Positions 35,889 through 45,797 of a stretch of 64,000 nucleotides of DNA are shown piece by piece. Under the pieces are notes generated by a model. That model was not told the origin of the DNA and did not search any database. It saw only the letters and a list, made by a program, of their open reading frames with translations. Position numbers and translations under genes: made by a program. Source of the DNA: Hydrogenophaga taeniospiralis CCUG 15921 (GTDB lineage Bacteria; Pseudomonadota; Gammaproteobacteria; Burkholderiales; Burkholderiaceae_C); assembly GCF_001592305.1 (NCBI RefSeq), contig NZ_BCWR01000004.1, forward strand, positions 248,001-312,000. Direction: 5' to 3'. Numbering within the stretch: the first letter of the stretch is position 1; every line of letters begins with the position of its first letter.

Positions 35889-36529
35889 TTGTTTTTCTCG
35901 TTGAGCTGTTCGCTGGGACGCAGCTTGGCCGGGTCGGCCGGCGCGGCGGGTTGGGCCGGCGCTTTCTCGGCGTCGGGGATCGGCGTGAGCATGGCGCGCA
36001 CCCGGCCCGAGGGATTGGACGCCGTGCGGTTGCCCGCGCCGCCCTTGACGGTGAAGACCTCGGTGCGGCTGTTGTAGGTGATCTGGTTGCCCACGCTCTC
36101 GTCGTTGAGCAGGGTCCCACGGTAGCGGCGCAGCACGGCGCTGCCGGTGAAGACCACCGTCTCGGCCTGGCTGTCGTACTCGATGTGCTCGCCCTCGCCC
36201 TCGATCCATTCCTCCAGCGCCTCGCGCTTCTGACGGAAGAACCCGGGTTTGGCCGCCGTGCCGTACAGGTTGCCGAACTGGTTGCCCTGCGGATCCTGCC
36301 GGACATCCATCTTCGCGCCCCGCATCACGATGGTGCCCTTGGTGATGACCACGTTGCCGGTGAACACACTGCTCTGCCGGGCATCGTCGTAGCGCAACGC
36401 ATCCGCCTCGATGTTCATCGGCTTGTCCTTGTCGGCCAGCTCCGCGTGAGCGGTAGCAACCAGCAACAGACCAAGGGCCGCGGTGATGAAGCGCGAAAGC
36501 AATCGGAGGGCAAAGGTGTTTTGAGGCAT
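35885..36529 (-). CDS. lptA: LPS transport periplasmic protein LptA
   Basis: A 214-residue OstA-type protein that forms the periplasmic bridge for lipopolysaccharide. It has a signal peptide ([16 protein letters not shown]) and the beta-jellyroll pattern with [18 protein letters not shown] and [13 protein letters not shown]. The C-terminal tail is Pro/Ala-rich. The start at 36529 places the ATG directly before the signal peptide; 36556 is a longer option. Normally lptC precedes lptA, but here the upstream gene is dsbA across a terminator, so lptC must lie elsewhere. Confidence 0.92.
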   Translation of the reverse strand: MPQNTFALRLLSRFITAALGLLLVATAHAELADKDKPMNIEADALRYDDARQSSVFTGNVVITKGTIVMRGAKMDVRQDPQGNQFGNLYGTAAKPGFFRQKREALEEWIEGEGEHIEYDSQAETVVFTGSAVLRRYRGTLLNDESVGNQITYNSRTEVFTVKGGAGNRTASNPSGRVRAMLTPIPDAEKAPAQPAAPADPAKLRPSEQLNEKNK

Positions 36530-36615
36530 GGCTTTCCAGGGGCACAAATCTTGCATTCATTGTAGCGGCGCAAACTCCGCCCGCAGGCACTTCACCGGAC
36601 TTTGTCGCGGCCCGG

Positions 36616-36643
36616 AAAACACAAGGCCCGCCGAAGCGGGCCT
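36616..36643 (-). terminator. Rho-independent terminator after dsbA
   Basis: Read on the minus strand, AGGCCCGC-TTCG-GCGGGCCT is a perfect 8 bp stem with a TTCG tetraloop, followed by TGTGTTTT. It separates dsbA from lptA, so lptA must have its own promoter in the 60 bases before its start. Confidence 0.85.
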
Positions 36644-36665
36644 GGATTGCGCCGCTGCGGGCCCC

Positions 36666-37301
36666 TCAGGACTTGCGCGCCTGGGCGATCAGGCTGTCGG
36701 CGATCAGCAGGGTGCGCGGTCCTTGGCCGCTCACGTAGAAACGGCCCGCCACACCCAGCGCGGGCGTACCTTCCACCATATAGGCTTCCTGCAGCGCGGT
36801 GGCCTCCCGGGACTGCTGGATCGCGGCACCGTTGTAGATGGCCGCGAACTTGGCCTTGTCGACGCCCTGCTTTTCGATCCAGGCGGCAATCGCCGGGGGC
36901 GTGGTCAGGGGCAGGCGCTCCTCGTGCACGGCCTGGAACACCTTGTGGTGCAGCTTGTCCACCAGTCCCATGGCTTCCAGCGTGAAATACAGGCGCTGCA
37001 TCGGGACAAAGGCCGGGCTGAACGCCACAGGCATGCGCCGCACCGTCACGTGGGCCGGCTTCTTGCCGATCCAGTCGTTGAACACAGGCTCGAAATTGAA
37101 GCAGTGGATGCAGCTGTAGGCAAAGAACTCCACCACCTCCACCTGCCCCGGCGGGCTGACCACGGGCGCGGGTTTGCTCAGGCGCAGGTAGTCGGTGCCT
37201 TCCTTGAAGCCGATGCGCTGGGCCAGCGCAGGACGGAGGGCCCCGGCGGCGCTCAGGGCACCAGCGCTCAGGAGGGTACGGGAAAAATCGCGGCGTTGCA
37301 T
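36666..37301 (-). CDS. dsbA: Thiol:disulfide interchange protein DsbA/DsbL family
   Basis: A 211-residue periplasmic oxidoreductase. The export signal has a twin-arginine form, MQRRDFSRTLLSAG, ending at ALAQ. The thioredoxin-fold active site is CIHC in EFFAYSCIHCFNF near residue 66, where most DsbA proteins have CPHC. The cis-proline loop is GTPAL. The protein introduces disulfides into secreted proteins. It follows a SPOR-domain gene and argS, as in related Burkholderiales. Confidence 0.92.
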   Translation of the reverse strand: MQRRDFSRTLLSAGALSAAGALRPALAQRIGFKEGTDYLRLSKPAPVVSPPGQVEVVEFFAYSCIHCFNFEPVFNDWIGKKPAHVTVRRMPVAFSPAFVPMQRLYFTLEAMGLVDKLHHKVFQAVHEERLPLTTPPAIAAWIEKQGVDKAKFAAIYNGAAIQQSREATALQEAYMVEGTPALGVAGRFYVSGQGPRTLLIADSLIAQARKS

Positions 37302-37386
37302 GAAATCGGACTCCTTGTATGGGCCTGCTTGGGGCTGGTCTGGCGGAAAAAAGTTCCGCAGCACCGCCCCTCCCGGCTCCGGGTTC

Positions 37387-38103
37387 TCAGCGTTGCACGC
37401 GCACCAGGGCCGCGGCAACACCATTGGCTTCGAGCTGCTCACGCGTGGCGTCGGCCATGGCCTTCTGCGCAAACGGCCCCACGCGCACCCGGTACACCGT
37501 CTGCCCGGACTGCTCGCGCTCACTGACGTCGGCGGCCATGCCCAACATGGCCAGCCGGGCGCGCTGCGCATCGGCCTCGTCGGGGTTCCTGAACGCCCCG
37601 GCCTGCACGAAATACAGGAAACCGTCGGCCGTGGCCGGGCTTTGGGTACCGCTGGCGGGAGCCGCTGCGGTGGGAGCAGCAGGCGCTGCGGGGGCGCTCT
37701 CGGCCGCCGGTCGCGAACGCAACAGATCGCCGATGGGGTCTGCCTGCGGTTGGGCGGCTGGCGCAGGCGCTTTCGGAGCAGCGGCCGGCGGCAGCGGCTT
37801 GCCATCGGCCGGGGGCACCACGATGGCCCCGGCTTCGTTGCCCGCGCCGGGCAAGGGAGCGGGTTTGCCGCCCAGCACCGCGTTCGGGTTCCAGCCCTTG
37901 TTGCGCTCGGCTTCCGCCGCATCCTGCGCCGGTTTGCGCGACACCCCGCGGTCCACGAAGGGCATGGGCACCTTGGTGACGTAGATCGCCACGGCCAGCG
38001 CGCCGGCCAGCCCCACCAGCACCCCGATCACGAAGCCGATGAGGGTCCCGCCCACGTGTGAGCGGGCGGAAGGAGAACGGGTTTTCATACGGGCTTTCGT
38101 CAT
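37387..38103 (-). CDS. SPOR domain-containing cell-division-type protein
   Basis: A 238-residue protein with a short cytoplasmic tail, one membrane helix (GFVIGVLVGLAGALAVAIYV), a long Pro/Ala linker and a C-terminal SPOR domain (FLYFVQAGAFRNPDEAD, with VYRVRVGPF). SPOR domains bind glycan strands without stem peptides at the septum, as in FtsN. Its ATG overlaps the argS stop (TGATG), so it is coupled to argS. Confidence 0.9.
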   Translation of the reverse strand: MTKARMKTRSPSARSHVGGTLIGFVIGVLVGLAGALAVAIYVTKVPMPFVDRGVSRKPAQDAAEAERNKGWNPNAVLGGKPAPLPGAGNEAGAIVVPPADGKPLPPAAAPKAPAPAAQPQADPIGDLLRSRPAAESAPAAPAAPTAAAPASGTQSPATADGFLYFVQAGAFRNPDEADAQRARLAMLGMAADVSEREQSGQTVYRVRVGPFAQKAMADATREQLEANGVAAALVRVQR

Positions 38104-39776
38104 CACATCTTCTGCGGGGCACTCACGCCCAGCACCTTCAAACCATTGTGCAGCACCTGCGCGGTGGCCGCGACGAGGGCCAAGCGGGCTTTTTTCACCG
38201 CCTCGTCGTCCACCAGGATGCGCTCGGCGTCGTAGTAGCTGTGGTAGCTGGCGGCCAGTTCGCGCAGGTAGAAGGTGACGTCGTGCGGCGCGAAATCGCG
38301 CGCGGCATCGGCCAGCATGGCGGGGTACTTGGCCAGCAACAGCATCAGCGCCTGCGCGGCCGGGCTGTCGAGTGCCGACAGGTCCACGTCTTTCAGCGAG
38401 GCCACGTCGCCGCCCCAGGCGGCGAGCACCGAGCAGATGCGCGCATGCGCGTACTGCACGTAGTAGACCGGGTTGTCGTTGTTCTTCTGCACCGCCAGAT
38501 CCACGTCAAACGTGTATTCGGTGTCGGGTTTTCGGCTGAGCAGGAAGAAGCGCACCGCGTCTTTCGAGGTCCATTCGATCAGGTCGCGCAGCGTGACGTA
38601 GCTGCCGGCGCGCTTGCTGATCTTGACCTCTTCGCCCCCGCGCACCACGCGCACCATGGTGTGCAGCACGTAGTCGGGGTAGCCCTGAGGAATGCCGACG
38701 TTCGCGGCCTGCAGGCCGGCGCGCACGCGGGCGATGGTGCCGTGGTGGTCGGTGCCCTGGATGTTGATCACCTTGGTGAAACCGCGCTCCCATTTGCTGA
38801 TGTGGTAGGCCACGTCGGGCACGAAGTAGGTGTAGGAACCATCGCCCTTGCGCATGACGCGGTCCTTGTCGTCACCGTAGTCGGTGGACTTGAGCCACAG
38901 CGCACCGTCGTGCTCGTAGGTCTTGCCGGCCTCGCGCAGCTTCTGCACCGTGGCGTCCACCTTGCCGCTGGTGTAGAGGCTGGACTCGAGGTAGTAGTGG
39001 TCGAACTTGACGGCGAAGGCCTGCAGGTCGAGGTCCTGCTCGTGGCGCAGGTAGGCCACGGCGAAGAGGCGGATGTCGTCGAGCGCGTCCACGTCGCCAC
39101 TGGCGGTGAAGTCGCGGTCGTCGGCGTGCACCGTCTTTTTCGCCAGGTAGTCGTTGGCGATGTCCTGGATGTAGTCGCCGTTGTAGGCGGCCTCGGGCCA
39201 TTCGGGATCGCCCGGCTTGAAGCCCTTGGCGCGCAGCTGGGTGCTGGTGGCAAGCGTGCCGATCTGCACGCCGGCGTCGTTGTAATAGAACTCGCGGTGC
39301 ACGTCCCAGCCCTGGGTCTGGTACAGGCTGCAGATCGCGTCACCGAGCGCGGCTTGGCGACCGTGGCCCACGTGCAGCGGGCCGGTGGGGTTGGCCGAGA
39401 CGAATTCGACCATCAGGCGCTGACCGTTGGGCGGAACCACCCCGAAGCCCTCGCCGGCCTGCAGCACCTCGCGCACGATCTGCTGCTTGGCCTCGGGCTT
39501 GAGGCGGATGTTGATGAAGCCGGGCCCGGCGATGTCGATGTCGGACACCCAGCGCTGGTACACCGGCTGCGCCAGCAGGGCCGCGCGCAGGGTGTCGGCG
39601 AGCTGGCGCGGGTTGAGCTTGAGCGGTTTGGCCAGCTGCATGGCGGCGGTGCAGGCGAAGTCGCCGTGCGCGGCCACCTTGGGCGACTCGAAGGCGGCGC
39701 GGCTGCCCGCACCAGGAGAGAGCAGTTCCAGCTCGGCGGCGAGGCCGCCCAGCAGTTCGTGTTTGACAGAGAGCAT
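38103..39776 (-). CDS. argS: Arginyl-tRNA synthetase
   Basis: A 557-residue class I synthetase. The HIGH motif is HVGH in [16 protein letters not shown] near residue 128. The class I KMSKS loop is replaced, as often in ArgRS, by [11 protein letters not shown]. The anticodon-binding domain ends [15 protein letters not shown]. The start ATG at 39776 begins MLSVKHEL; upstream codons would only add Pro/Ala-rich sequence. It is first in the argS-SPOR-dsbA block. Confidence 0.97.
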   Translation of the reverse strand: MLSVKHELLGGLAAELELLSPGAGSRAAFESPKVAAHGDFACTAAMQLAKPLKLNPRQLADTLRAALLAQPVYQRWVSDIDIAGPGFINIRLKPEAKQQIVREVLQAGEGFGVVPPNGQRLMVEFVSANPTGPLHVGHGRQAALGDAICSLYQTQGWDVHREFYYNDAGVQIGTLATSTQLRAKGFKPGDPEWPEAAYNGDYIQDIANDYLAKKTVHADDRDFTASGDVDALDDIRLFAVAYLRHEQDLDLQAFAVKFDHYYLESSLYTSGKVDATVQKLREAGKTYEHDGALWLKSTDYGDDKDRVMRKGDGSYTYFVPDVAYHISKWERGFTKVINIQGTDHHGTIARVRAGLQAANVGIPQGYPDYVLHTMVRVVRGGEEVKISKRAGSYVTLRDLIEWTSKDAVRFFLLSRKPDTEYTFDVDLAVQKNNDNPVYYVQYAHARICSVLAAWGGDVASLKDVDLSALDSPAAQALMLLLAKYPAMLADAARDFAPHDVTFYLRELAASYHSYYDAERILVDDEAVKKARLALVAATAQVLHNGLKVLGVSAPQKM

Positions 39777-39899
39777 GGGGCGGGATTTTACGGGGGCGGG
39801 CGGCGGCGCCACGGCCGGCCCATTGCGGTATGGTCGCTCCACCCGCGGGCGGGCACTGTTTGCCCATGGCCGTGGCCCACCTTTTCACAAGGAGTTTTC

Positions 39900-40334
39900 A
39901 TGAAACCGCTGTTGCCCCTGTTGACCCTGGCCTGTGTCCTGACCCTGGGCGTGGCCCATGCCGCCGACGAACCGGCGCCCACCGCCCAGCAAAACCGCAT
40001 GGTCACCTGCAACCAGGACGCCGGCGACCGGGCCTTGCAAGGCGAGGCGCGCAAAACCTTCATGAAGGCCTGCCTCAGCGGGCAGACCGTGCCCGCGACC
40101 CGCCAGCAGATCCGCATGATCGACTGCAACCGGCAGGCACAGGAGAAGGCGCTCAAAGGAGACGAGCGTCAGGCGTTCATGAAGACCTGCCTGAGCGCCG
40201 CCGCGCCGACCGAGGCCGCCGCGACCCCCGACACCCCGCAGACCCGGATGACCCGCTGCAACGCCGACGCGACCGCCCAGTCGCTCCGGGGCGATGAACG
40301 CAAGAAGTTCATGAGCGAGTGCCTCAAGGGCTGA
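39900..40334 (+). CDS. PsiF repeat-containing periplasmic protein
   Basis: A 144-residue protein with a signal peptide (LLTLACVLTLGVAHA) and three PsiF repeats. Each has a Cys pair and a pattern like QNRMVTCNQDAGDRALQGEA then FMKACL. In E. coli psiF is induced by phosphate starvation; the function is unknown. It has an AAGGAG site before the ATG at 39900. The stop region overlaps the end of the ArgP-like gene on the other strand, with a small GCCTCA/TGAGGC hairpin. Confidence 0.88.
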   Translation: MKPLLPLLTLACVLTLGVAHAADEPAPTAQQNRMVTCNQDAGDRALQGEARKTFMKACLSGQTVPATRQQIRMIDCNRQAQEKALKGDERQAFMKTCLSAAAPTEAAATPDTPQTRMTRCNADATAQSLRGDERKKFMSECLKG

Positions 40335-41274
40335 GGCGCTGAACGGCGCCGTCAGGCCGCCAGGGAGTGGCCAGCGGCGACAGGCTGGTCCGCGCCGCCG
40401 CCTTGACCGCCTGGGTCAGGCGCTGCGCGCTGAGCGGTTCGCGCGCCCAATGCTGCCAGTACAGCGCCACGTCCACCGTCGATCCGGGCAGCACTTCCTG
40501 CAGCCGCGGGCGGCCCGCGAGGTGGTGCTCGGGCACCATGCCCCAGCCCAGCCCCAGTTCGATGGCGGTCTCGAAGGCGTCCACGGCGGGCGCGAAATGG
40601 CGCGGATAGTTGGGCTGGCGCAGGCCGAAATGCTGTTCCAGAAAGCTGTCCTGCAGCGCGTCCTTGCGGTTGAAGATGATGGCCGGCAGGGCCAGCAACT
40701 GGTGTGGCGAGACCTCGCCCTGCGGCGTGGTGCAGCGCTGCACCACCTCGGGCGCGGCCACGCAGCGGTAGCGCATCACGCCCAGCGGCTCGGCCACGCA
40801 GCCGCGCATGGGTTCGGCCAGGGTGGTCACGCAACCGATCACGTCGCCGCTCTTGAGCGCGTCGTGGGTGTGGTCCTGGTCGTCGATCATGATGTCGAGC
40901 AGCAGGCGGTGGCGCTGCAGCATGGCCGCCACCCCGGGCAGGAACCAGCTCGCCACCGAGTCGGCGTTGATCGCCACGCTCAGGCTCTGCCAGCGCGCGC
41001 CGTCGCGGGTGCCCGGGCCGCCGGTGCGCAGGCCGTCCAGCAGATCGGCCTCCATCAGCCGCAACTGTTTCACGTGCCCGAGCAAGGCCTGCCCGGCCGG
41101 CGTGGCCCGCACCTGTTTGCCACGCACCAGCAGACGCTGACCCAGGGCATCTTCCAGCGCCTTGATGCGCAGGGACACGGCGGCCAGGGTCAGGTGCAGG
41201 GAGGCCGCGGCCGCGCTGAAACTGCCGTGCTCGATCACGGCGGTCAGGGCCTCCAGTTGTCGGGCGTCGAGCAT
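40324..41274 (-). CDS. argP: LysR-family regulator, ArgP/IciA type
   Basis: A 316-residue LysR protein whose N-terminus (MLDARQLEALTAVIEHGSF, then SLRIKALEDALGQRLLVRG) matches the ArgP/IciA branch. ArgP senses lysine and arginine and activates the exporter gene argO. A LysE/ArgO exporter gene is present at 60710, but about 20 kb away, so a direct link is a hypothesis. No exporter gene is divergent from it here; the neighbour is an IclR gene. Start set at 41274, at the beginning of the DNA-binding domain. Confidence 0.75.
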   Translation of the reverse strand: MLDARQLEALTAVIEHGSFSAAAASLHLTLAAVSLRIKALEDALGQRLLVRGKQVRATPAGQALLGHVKQLRLMEADLLDGLRTGGPGTRDGARWQSLSVAINADSVASWFLPGVAAMLQRHRLLLDIMIDDQDHTHDALKSGDVIGCVTTLAEPMRGCVAEPLGVMRYRCVAAPEVVQRCTTPQGEVSPHQLLALPAIIFNRKDALQDSFLEQHFGLRQPNYPRHFAPAVDAFETAIELGLGWGMVPEHHLAGRPRLQEVLPGSTVDVALYWQHWAREPLSAQRLTQAVKAAARTSLSPLATPWRPDGAVQRLSP

Positions 41275-41375
41275 ATGTTGGAAAAGTTCAACCGAACCGG
41301 GTGGGATGCCAACCCAGTCTATGCCATTCGGTCGAACACCCCGGCGAGCCCGCGCGAGCGCCGCCCGGCCGAGGC

Positions 41376-42221
41376 TCACACCGCGTTCATGCCCTGGGTC
41401 AGCGACAGCGCGGCGGCCGCGTCGCGCAGATATTCGCGCACCTGCTCCATGTTCGGCCCCACGTGGCGGTCGATGCGGCGGATGTAGGGGCAGGTGAGCG
41501 TGGCCAGGGCGGTGTTGTCGGGGCCGAGGATGGGGAAGGAGATGTCCACCACGCCCAGGGTCTGCGCACTCTCGCGTTCCACGTAGCCCTGCCGGCGCAC
41601 GCTCGCCAGGATGGCGGCCAGCGCCTCTTCGGTGATGGGCACCTCGCCATCGAGCGGGGTGTGCTCGGCCAGCATGCGGTTGAAACGGCCCTCGTCGGCA
41701 TAGGCCAGCAGCAGGTGGCCCGAGGCCGTGTCCAGCAGGCCCACGCGCGCGCCGCGCTGCACCGCAAAGCTCCAGCCGCTGGGGCTGTTGATCTGTGCGC
41801 TGATCAACACATTGCCCCGGTCGTACACGCCCATGTGGCAGGACTGCTCGGCTTTGCGCGTGAAGTCGTCCATGATGGGCAACGCCTGGTTGATCAGGCG
41901 GCTCAAGGGAGGGTGCATATGGGCCAGCGCGAACAGCTTGAGGCTGAGCGCATAGCGGTCGCCCGAGGGGTTGCGCATCACGTACTGGCGCGCCACCAGG
42001 CGTTCGAGCATGCGGTAGATCTCGCTGGCGCTGCGATCCATCTCTTTCACGATTTCCGCGCGCGTGAGGCCATGCGGCTGCGTGGCCAGCAGCTCCAGGA
42101 TGTCCAGACCCTTGTCCAGCGCGGGAGCGCGGTAGCGGTCGTCGGCGGAGGTGGCTACGGTGTCGGGCGGGGCGTCGGTCTTGGGGCGGCGTCCGCGGGG
42201 TTTGGGGGGAGTGGCTGGCAT
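41376..42221 (-). CDS. IclR-family regulator of the L-fucose locus
   Basis: A 281-residue IclR protein. Residues 1-40 are a basic, Pro-rich tail (PPKPRGRRPK). The winged helix is ALDKGLDILELLATQPHGLT with SASEIYRMLERLVARQYV. The ligand domain follows, with GRFNRMLAEHTPL and DNTALATLTCPY. It is divergent from the fucose operon starting at 42380 and probably controls it through the repeated dyads at 42315-42365. The ligand may be a fucose pathway acid; this is inferred. Confidence 0.88.
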   Translation of the reverse strand: MPATPPKPRGRRPKTDAPPDTVATSADDRYRAPALDKGLDILELLATQPHGLTRAEIVKEMDRSASEIYRMLERLVARQYVMRNPSGDRYALSLKLFALAHMHPPLSRLINQALPIMDDFTRKAEQSCHMGVYDRGNVLISAQINSPSGWSFAVQRGARVGLLDTASGHLLLAYADEGRFNRMLAEHTPLDGEVPITEEALAAILASVRRQGYVERESAQTLGVVDISFPILGPDNTALATLTCPYIRRIDRHVGPNMEQVREYLRDAAAALSLTQGMNAV

Positions 42222-42314
42222 GCGGGTCTCGAAATGGGGTGGCTCGGGTCGTGCTGCTTTGTACCGCAGGCTGCGGCTAGGGAAACTACCGAGCCGGTTG
42301 GGGGTGAATTGCAC

Positions 42315-42365
42315 CTATGATTTTATTCATACATGGATTTTTTGTTTATCTGTGAATTTATTCAA
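42315..42365. promoter_or_regulatory. Repeated dyads in an AT-rich promoter region, candidate IclR operators
   Basis: TGAAT-TT-ATTCA at 42353-42364 is a perfect inverted repeat, and ATGATTTTATTCAT at 42317-42330 is a partial copy of it, about 35 bases apart. The stretch is far more AT-rich than its surroundings and ends 15 bases before the SDR start codon. Confidence 0.55.
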
Positions 42366-42379
42366 CCGAGGTTTCCCGT

Positions 42380-43141
42380 ATGCGTGAAGGTCGTCTGGCA
42401 GGCAAAACCATCCTCATCACCGCGGCGGCGCAGGGCATTGGCCGCGCCAGCGCCCTGGCCTGCGCCGCCGAGGGCGCCCGGGTGATCGCCACCGACATCA
42501 ACCAGCCGCTGCTGGACCAGCTGGCCGCCGAGCACCCGGGCATCGAGGCGGTGTGGCTGGACGTGCGCGACAGCGAGGCCGTGCAGGCGTTGGCGCAGCG
42601 CAGCCCCGCGCTGGATGCCTTGTTCAACTGCGCAGGCATGGTGGCCAACGGCAGCGTGCTGGAGTGCTCCGAGGCCGACTGGGACCTGAGCTTCGATCTG
42701 AATGTGAAGAGCATGTTCCGCATGACGCGCGCCTTCATGCCGGCCATGCTGGAGAAAGCCCGCACGCAGGACGTCAGCGTGTCGATCATCAATATGGCAT
42801 CCATGGCGTCGAGCATCAAGGGCTTTGCCAACCGCTGCGCCTACGGGGCCACCAAGGCGGCCGTGATTGGGTTGACCAAGTCGCTCGCGGCCGACTACGT
42901 GAAGCAGGGCCTGCGCGCCAACGCGCTGTGCCCGGGCACCGTCGACACGCCGTCGCTGCGCGGGCGCATCGCCTCCGCGGCCGACCCGGTGCAGGCCGAA
43001 AAGGACTTCATCGCCCGCCAGCCCATGGGTCGCCTGGCCACGGTGGACGACATCTCGCCCATGGTGGTGTACCTGGCCAGCGACGAATCGCGCTTCGTGA
43101 CCGGGCAGACGCTGCTGGTCGACGGCGGTGTGACGATCTGA
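42380..43141 (+). CDS. SDR oxidoreductase, probable 2-keto-3-deoxy-L-fuconate dehydrogenase
   Basis: A 253-residue short-chain dehydrogenase. The cofactor motif is [10 protein letters not shown] and the catalytic set is Ser in NMASMASS with YGATKAA. The overall sequence resembles the 2-keto-3-deoxy-L-fuconate dehydrogenase and DHRS6 group. It would oxidise 2-keto-3-deoxy-L-fuconate to the 2,4-diketo form with NAD. The FAH-type hydrolase for that product (46876) and the dehydratase that makes its substrate (47732) are in the same cluster. First gene of the fucose operon. Confidence 0.85.
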   Translation: MREGRLAGKTILITAAAQGIGRASALACAAEGARVIATDINQPLLDQLAAEHPGIEAVWLDVRDSEAVQALAQRSPALDALFNCAGMVANGSVLECSEADWDLSFDLNVKSMFRMTRAFMPAMLEKARTQDVSVSIINMASMASSIKGFANRCAYGATKAAVIGLTKSLAADYVKQGLRANALCPGTVDTPSLRGRIASAADPVQAEKDFIARQPMGRLATVDDISPMVVYLASDESRFVTGQTLLVDGGVTI

Positions 43142-43143
43142 CC

Positions 43144-44667
43144 ATGGACAGCATGCCCAGCCCAGGTCACGCCGTGGCACCTCTGATCTCGGTCCAGAAC
43201 CTCAGCAAGTCCTTTCCCGGCGTCAAGGCGCTGGACGGGGTGCGGTTCGATCTGCGCCCCGGCGAAGTCCACGCCCTGATGGGCGAAAACGGCGCGGGCA
43301 AGTCCACGCTGATGAAGATCCTGGCGGGGGTCTACCGCAAGGACAGCGGCGAGGTGCGGCTCGACGGCGAACCGGTGGAGATTCAAAGCCCGGCGCACGC
43401 GCAGTCGCTGGCCATCGGCATCATCCACCAGGAGCTGCACCTGATGGCGCACCTCACGGCGGCGCAGAACATCTTCCTGGGGCGCGAGCCGCGCAAGGCC
43501 GCGGGCCTGCTGCTGGACGAAGACCAACTCAACCGCGACACCCAGGCGCTGTTCGACCGCCTGCACCTGGTGCTCGCGCCCACCACGCCCGTGGGCGAAC
43601 TCACGGTGGCGCGCCAGCAGATGGTGGAGATCGCCAAGGCGCTGTCGTTCAAGACGCGCGTGCTCATCATGGACGAGCCCACCGCCGCGCTGAACAATGC
43701 CGAGATCGACGAGCTGTTTCGCATCATCCGCCAGCTCCGCAGCGAGGGCGTGGGCATCGTCTACATCTCGCACAAGATGGACGAGATCCAGCGCATCGCC
43801 GACCGCGTCACCGTGATGCGCGATGGCACTACCATCGACACCGTGCCCGCCGACACCCCCATGGAGCAGGTGATCGCGATGATGGTGGGGCGCTACCTGG
43901 AGCACGCCGACAAACACATCCCCGACACCTCGGCCAACGAGGTGCTGCTGGAGGTGCGTGGCCTGAACCGGGGCCGCGCGATCCGCGACGTGAGCTTCTC
44001 GGTGCGCCGCGGTGAGATCGTCGGTTTCGCTGGCCTCATGGGCGCGGGGCGCACCGAGGTGGCGCGCGCCGTGTTCGGCGCCGACCCGCTGGACTCGGGC
44101 GAGATTCTTGTGCGCGGCCAGCGCGTGCACATCGGCTCGCCGCAGGACGCGGTGCGCGCGGGCATGGGCTACCTCTCCGAGGACCGCAAACACTTCGGCC
44201 TGGCCACGGGCATGGACGTGGAATCCAACATCACCCTGCCCAGCCTCAAGCGCTGGCTGAAGTGGGGCATGTTCCTGAACCGCGCGGCGATCCACGTGGT
44301 GTCGCAGCAGATGGTGGACAAGCTGCGCATCAAGACGCCCTCGCTCACCCAGACCGCGCGCCTGCTCTCGGGCGGCAACCAGCAGAAGGTGGTGATCGCC
44401 AAATGGCTGGTGCAGGACTGCGAGATCCTGTTCTTCGACGAACCCACGCGCGGCATCGACGTGGGCGCCAAGAGCGAAATCTACAAACTGCTGATCGACC
44501 TGGCCGCGCAGGGCCGCGCCATCGTGGTGATTTCCTCCGAGCTGCCCGAGGTGCTGCAGCTGAGCCACCGCGTGCTGGTGATGTGCGAAGGCCGCATCAC
44601 CGGCGAGGTGCCGGGGAGCCAGGCGACCCAGGAAAACCTGATGGCGCTGGCCACCCGCCGCGACTGA
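43144..44667 (+). CDS. Sugar ABC transporter ATP-binding protein (RbsA-like, two ATPase domains)
   Basis: A 507-residue protein with two ABC domains. The first has [10 protein letters not shown] and [10 protein letters not shown]. The second has a degenerate Walker A ([10 protein letters not shown]), the signature [15 protein letters not shown] and [10 protein letters not shown], as in RbsA-type importers for pentoses and deoxyhexoses. The ATG at 43144 is two bases after the SDR stop. With the permease and binding protein that follow, it forms a complete importer, most likely for L-fucose. Confidence 0.93.
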   Translation: MDSMPSPGHAVAPLISVQNLSKSFPGVKALDGVRFDLRPGEVHALMGENGAGKSTLMKILAGVYRKDSGEVRLDGEPVEIQSPAHAQSLAIGIIHQELHLMAHLTAAQNIFLGREPRKAAGLLLDEDQLNRDTQALFDRLHLVLAPTTPVGELTVARQQMVEIAKALSFKTRVLIMDEPTAALNNAEIDELFRIIRQLRSEGVGIVYISHKMDEIQRIADRVTVMRDGTTIDTVPADTPMEQVIAMMVGRYLEHADKHIPDTSANEVLLEVRGLNRGRAIRDVSFSVRRGEIVGFAGLMGAGRTEVARAVFGADPLDSGEILVRGQRVHIGSPQDAVRAGMGYLSEDRKHFGLATGMDVESNITLPSLKRWLKWGMFLNRAAIHVVSQQMVDKLRIKTPSLTQTARLLSGGNQQKVVIAKWLVQDCEILFFDEPTRGIDVGAKSEIYKLLIDLAAQGRAIVVISSELPEVLQLSHRVLVMCEGRITGEVPGSQATQENLMALATRRD

Positions 44668-44694
44668 CCAAGACCGAGATCCACAAGGCATTCC

Positions 44695-45696
44695 ATGACA
44701 CAAGCTACTTCCCCCCTCTCCTGGCTGGCCCGCTTTTTCGGGGTACAGGCCAAACAGAAGCTGCTGGCCTTCGCCAGCCTGATCGCGCTGCTCGCGGTGT
44801 TCTCCGTGCTCAAGCCCGATGCCTTCATGACACAGGACAACTTCATCGGCATCCTGCAGTCCACCACGGTCATCGGCGTGCTCGCCATCGCCAGCACCTT
44901 CGTCATCATCACCTCGGGCATCGACCTCTCGGTGGGCGTGCTGATGACCTTCTGCGCCGTGATGGCCGGCGTGTTCATCGTGAACCTGGGGTTCCCTCTG
45001 CCGCTGGGCATCGCGTGTGCACTGGCCATGGGTGCGCTGTCGGGCTGCATTTCAGGGCTGGTCATCACCAAGCTCAAGGTGCCGCCCTTCATCGCCACGC
45101 TGGGCATGATGATGCTGCTCAAGGGCCTGTCGCTGCTGATCACGCAGACCCGCCCCATCTACTTCAGCGACGTGGAAGGCTTCGACCAGATCTCGCTGGG
45201 CTCGCTGATCGGCGACGTGTTCCCCTCGCTGCCCATTCCCAACGGCGTGCTCATCCTGTTCCTGGTGGCCGCGGTGTGCGCGGTGGTGCTGAACAAGACG
45301 GCCCTGGGCCGCTACACCTTCGCCCTGGGCAGCAATGAGGAAGCGGTGCGCCTGTCGGGCGTGAACGTGGACCGCTGGAAGGTCATCATCTACACCTTTG
45401 CCGGTGGCATCTGCGGCATCTCGGGCCTGCTGATCGCCTCGCGCCTGAACTCGGCCCAGCCGGCCCTGGGCCAGGGCTACGAGCTCGACGCCATCGCCGC
45501 CGTGGTGATCGGCGGCACCTCGCTCAGCGGTGGCGTGGGCACGATCCTGGGAACCATCATCGGCGCCTTCATCATGAGCGTGCTGATCAACGGCTTGCGC
45601 ATCATGTCTGTGGCGCAGGAGTGGCAGATGGTGCTCACCGGGTTGATCATCATCCTGGCCGTCTACACCGACAACCTGCGCCGCAACAAGCCATAA
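44695..45696 (+). CDS. Sugar ABC transporter permease (RbsC-like)
   Basis: A 333-residue membrane protein with about ten hydrophobic segments. The binding-protein-dependent transport signature SGLLIASRLNSAQPALGQGYELDAIAAVVIGG is represented by the stretch near residue 242. It has the EAVRLSGVNVDRWK loop typical of RbsC permeases. It sits between the ATPase and binding-protein genes. The substrate is assigned by context. Confidence 0.92.
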   Translation: MTQATSPLSWLARFFGVQAKQKLLAFASLIALLAVFSVLKPDAFMTQDNFIGILQSTTVIGVLAIASTFVIITSGIDLSVGVLMTFCAVMAGVFIVNLGFPLPLGIACALAMGALSGCISGLVITKLKVPPFIATLGMMMLLKGLSLLITQTRPIYFSDVEGFDQISLGSLIGDVFPSLPIPNGVLILFLVAAVCAVVLNKTALGRYTFALGSNEEAVRLSGVNVDRWKVIIYTFAGGICGISGLLIASRLNSAQPALGQGYELDAIAAVVIGGTSLSGGVGTILGTIIGAFIMSVLINGLRIMSVAQEWQMVLTGLIIILAVYTDNLRRNKP

Positions 45697-45797
45697 GGAG
45701 ACCGCGCCACGCCCCAAGCCCTTCAACTTGCCCCTTGCCTTTCCTTCCCGTGATTCCGTTTCACACGCACTTTTTTTCAACTGAACTGGAGACAAAC

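Noticed and set aside
40321..40337. Terminator at the convergent ends of the PsiF and ArgP-like genes
   Set aside because: GCCTCA/TGAGGC makes only a 6 bp stem without a T-run, and it overlaps both stop regions; too weak to call.
42553..43143. Upstream extension of the sugar ABC ATPase gene through the SDR gene
   Set aside because: The extra part is an out-of-frame reading of the SDR gene; the ABC domain begins just after the ATG at 43144.
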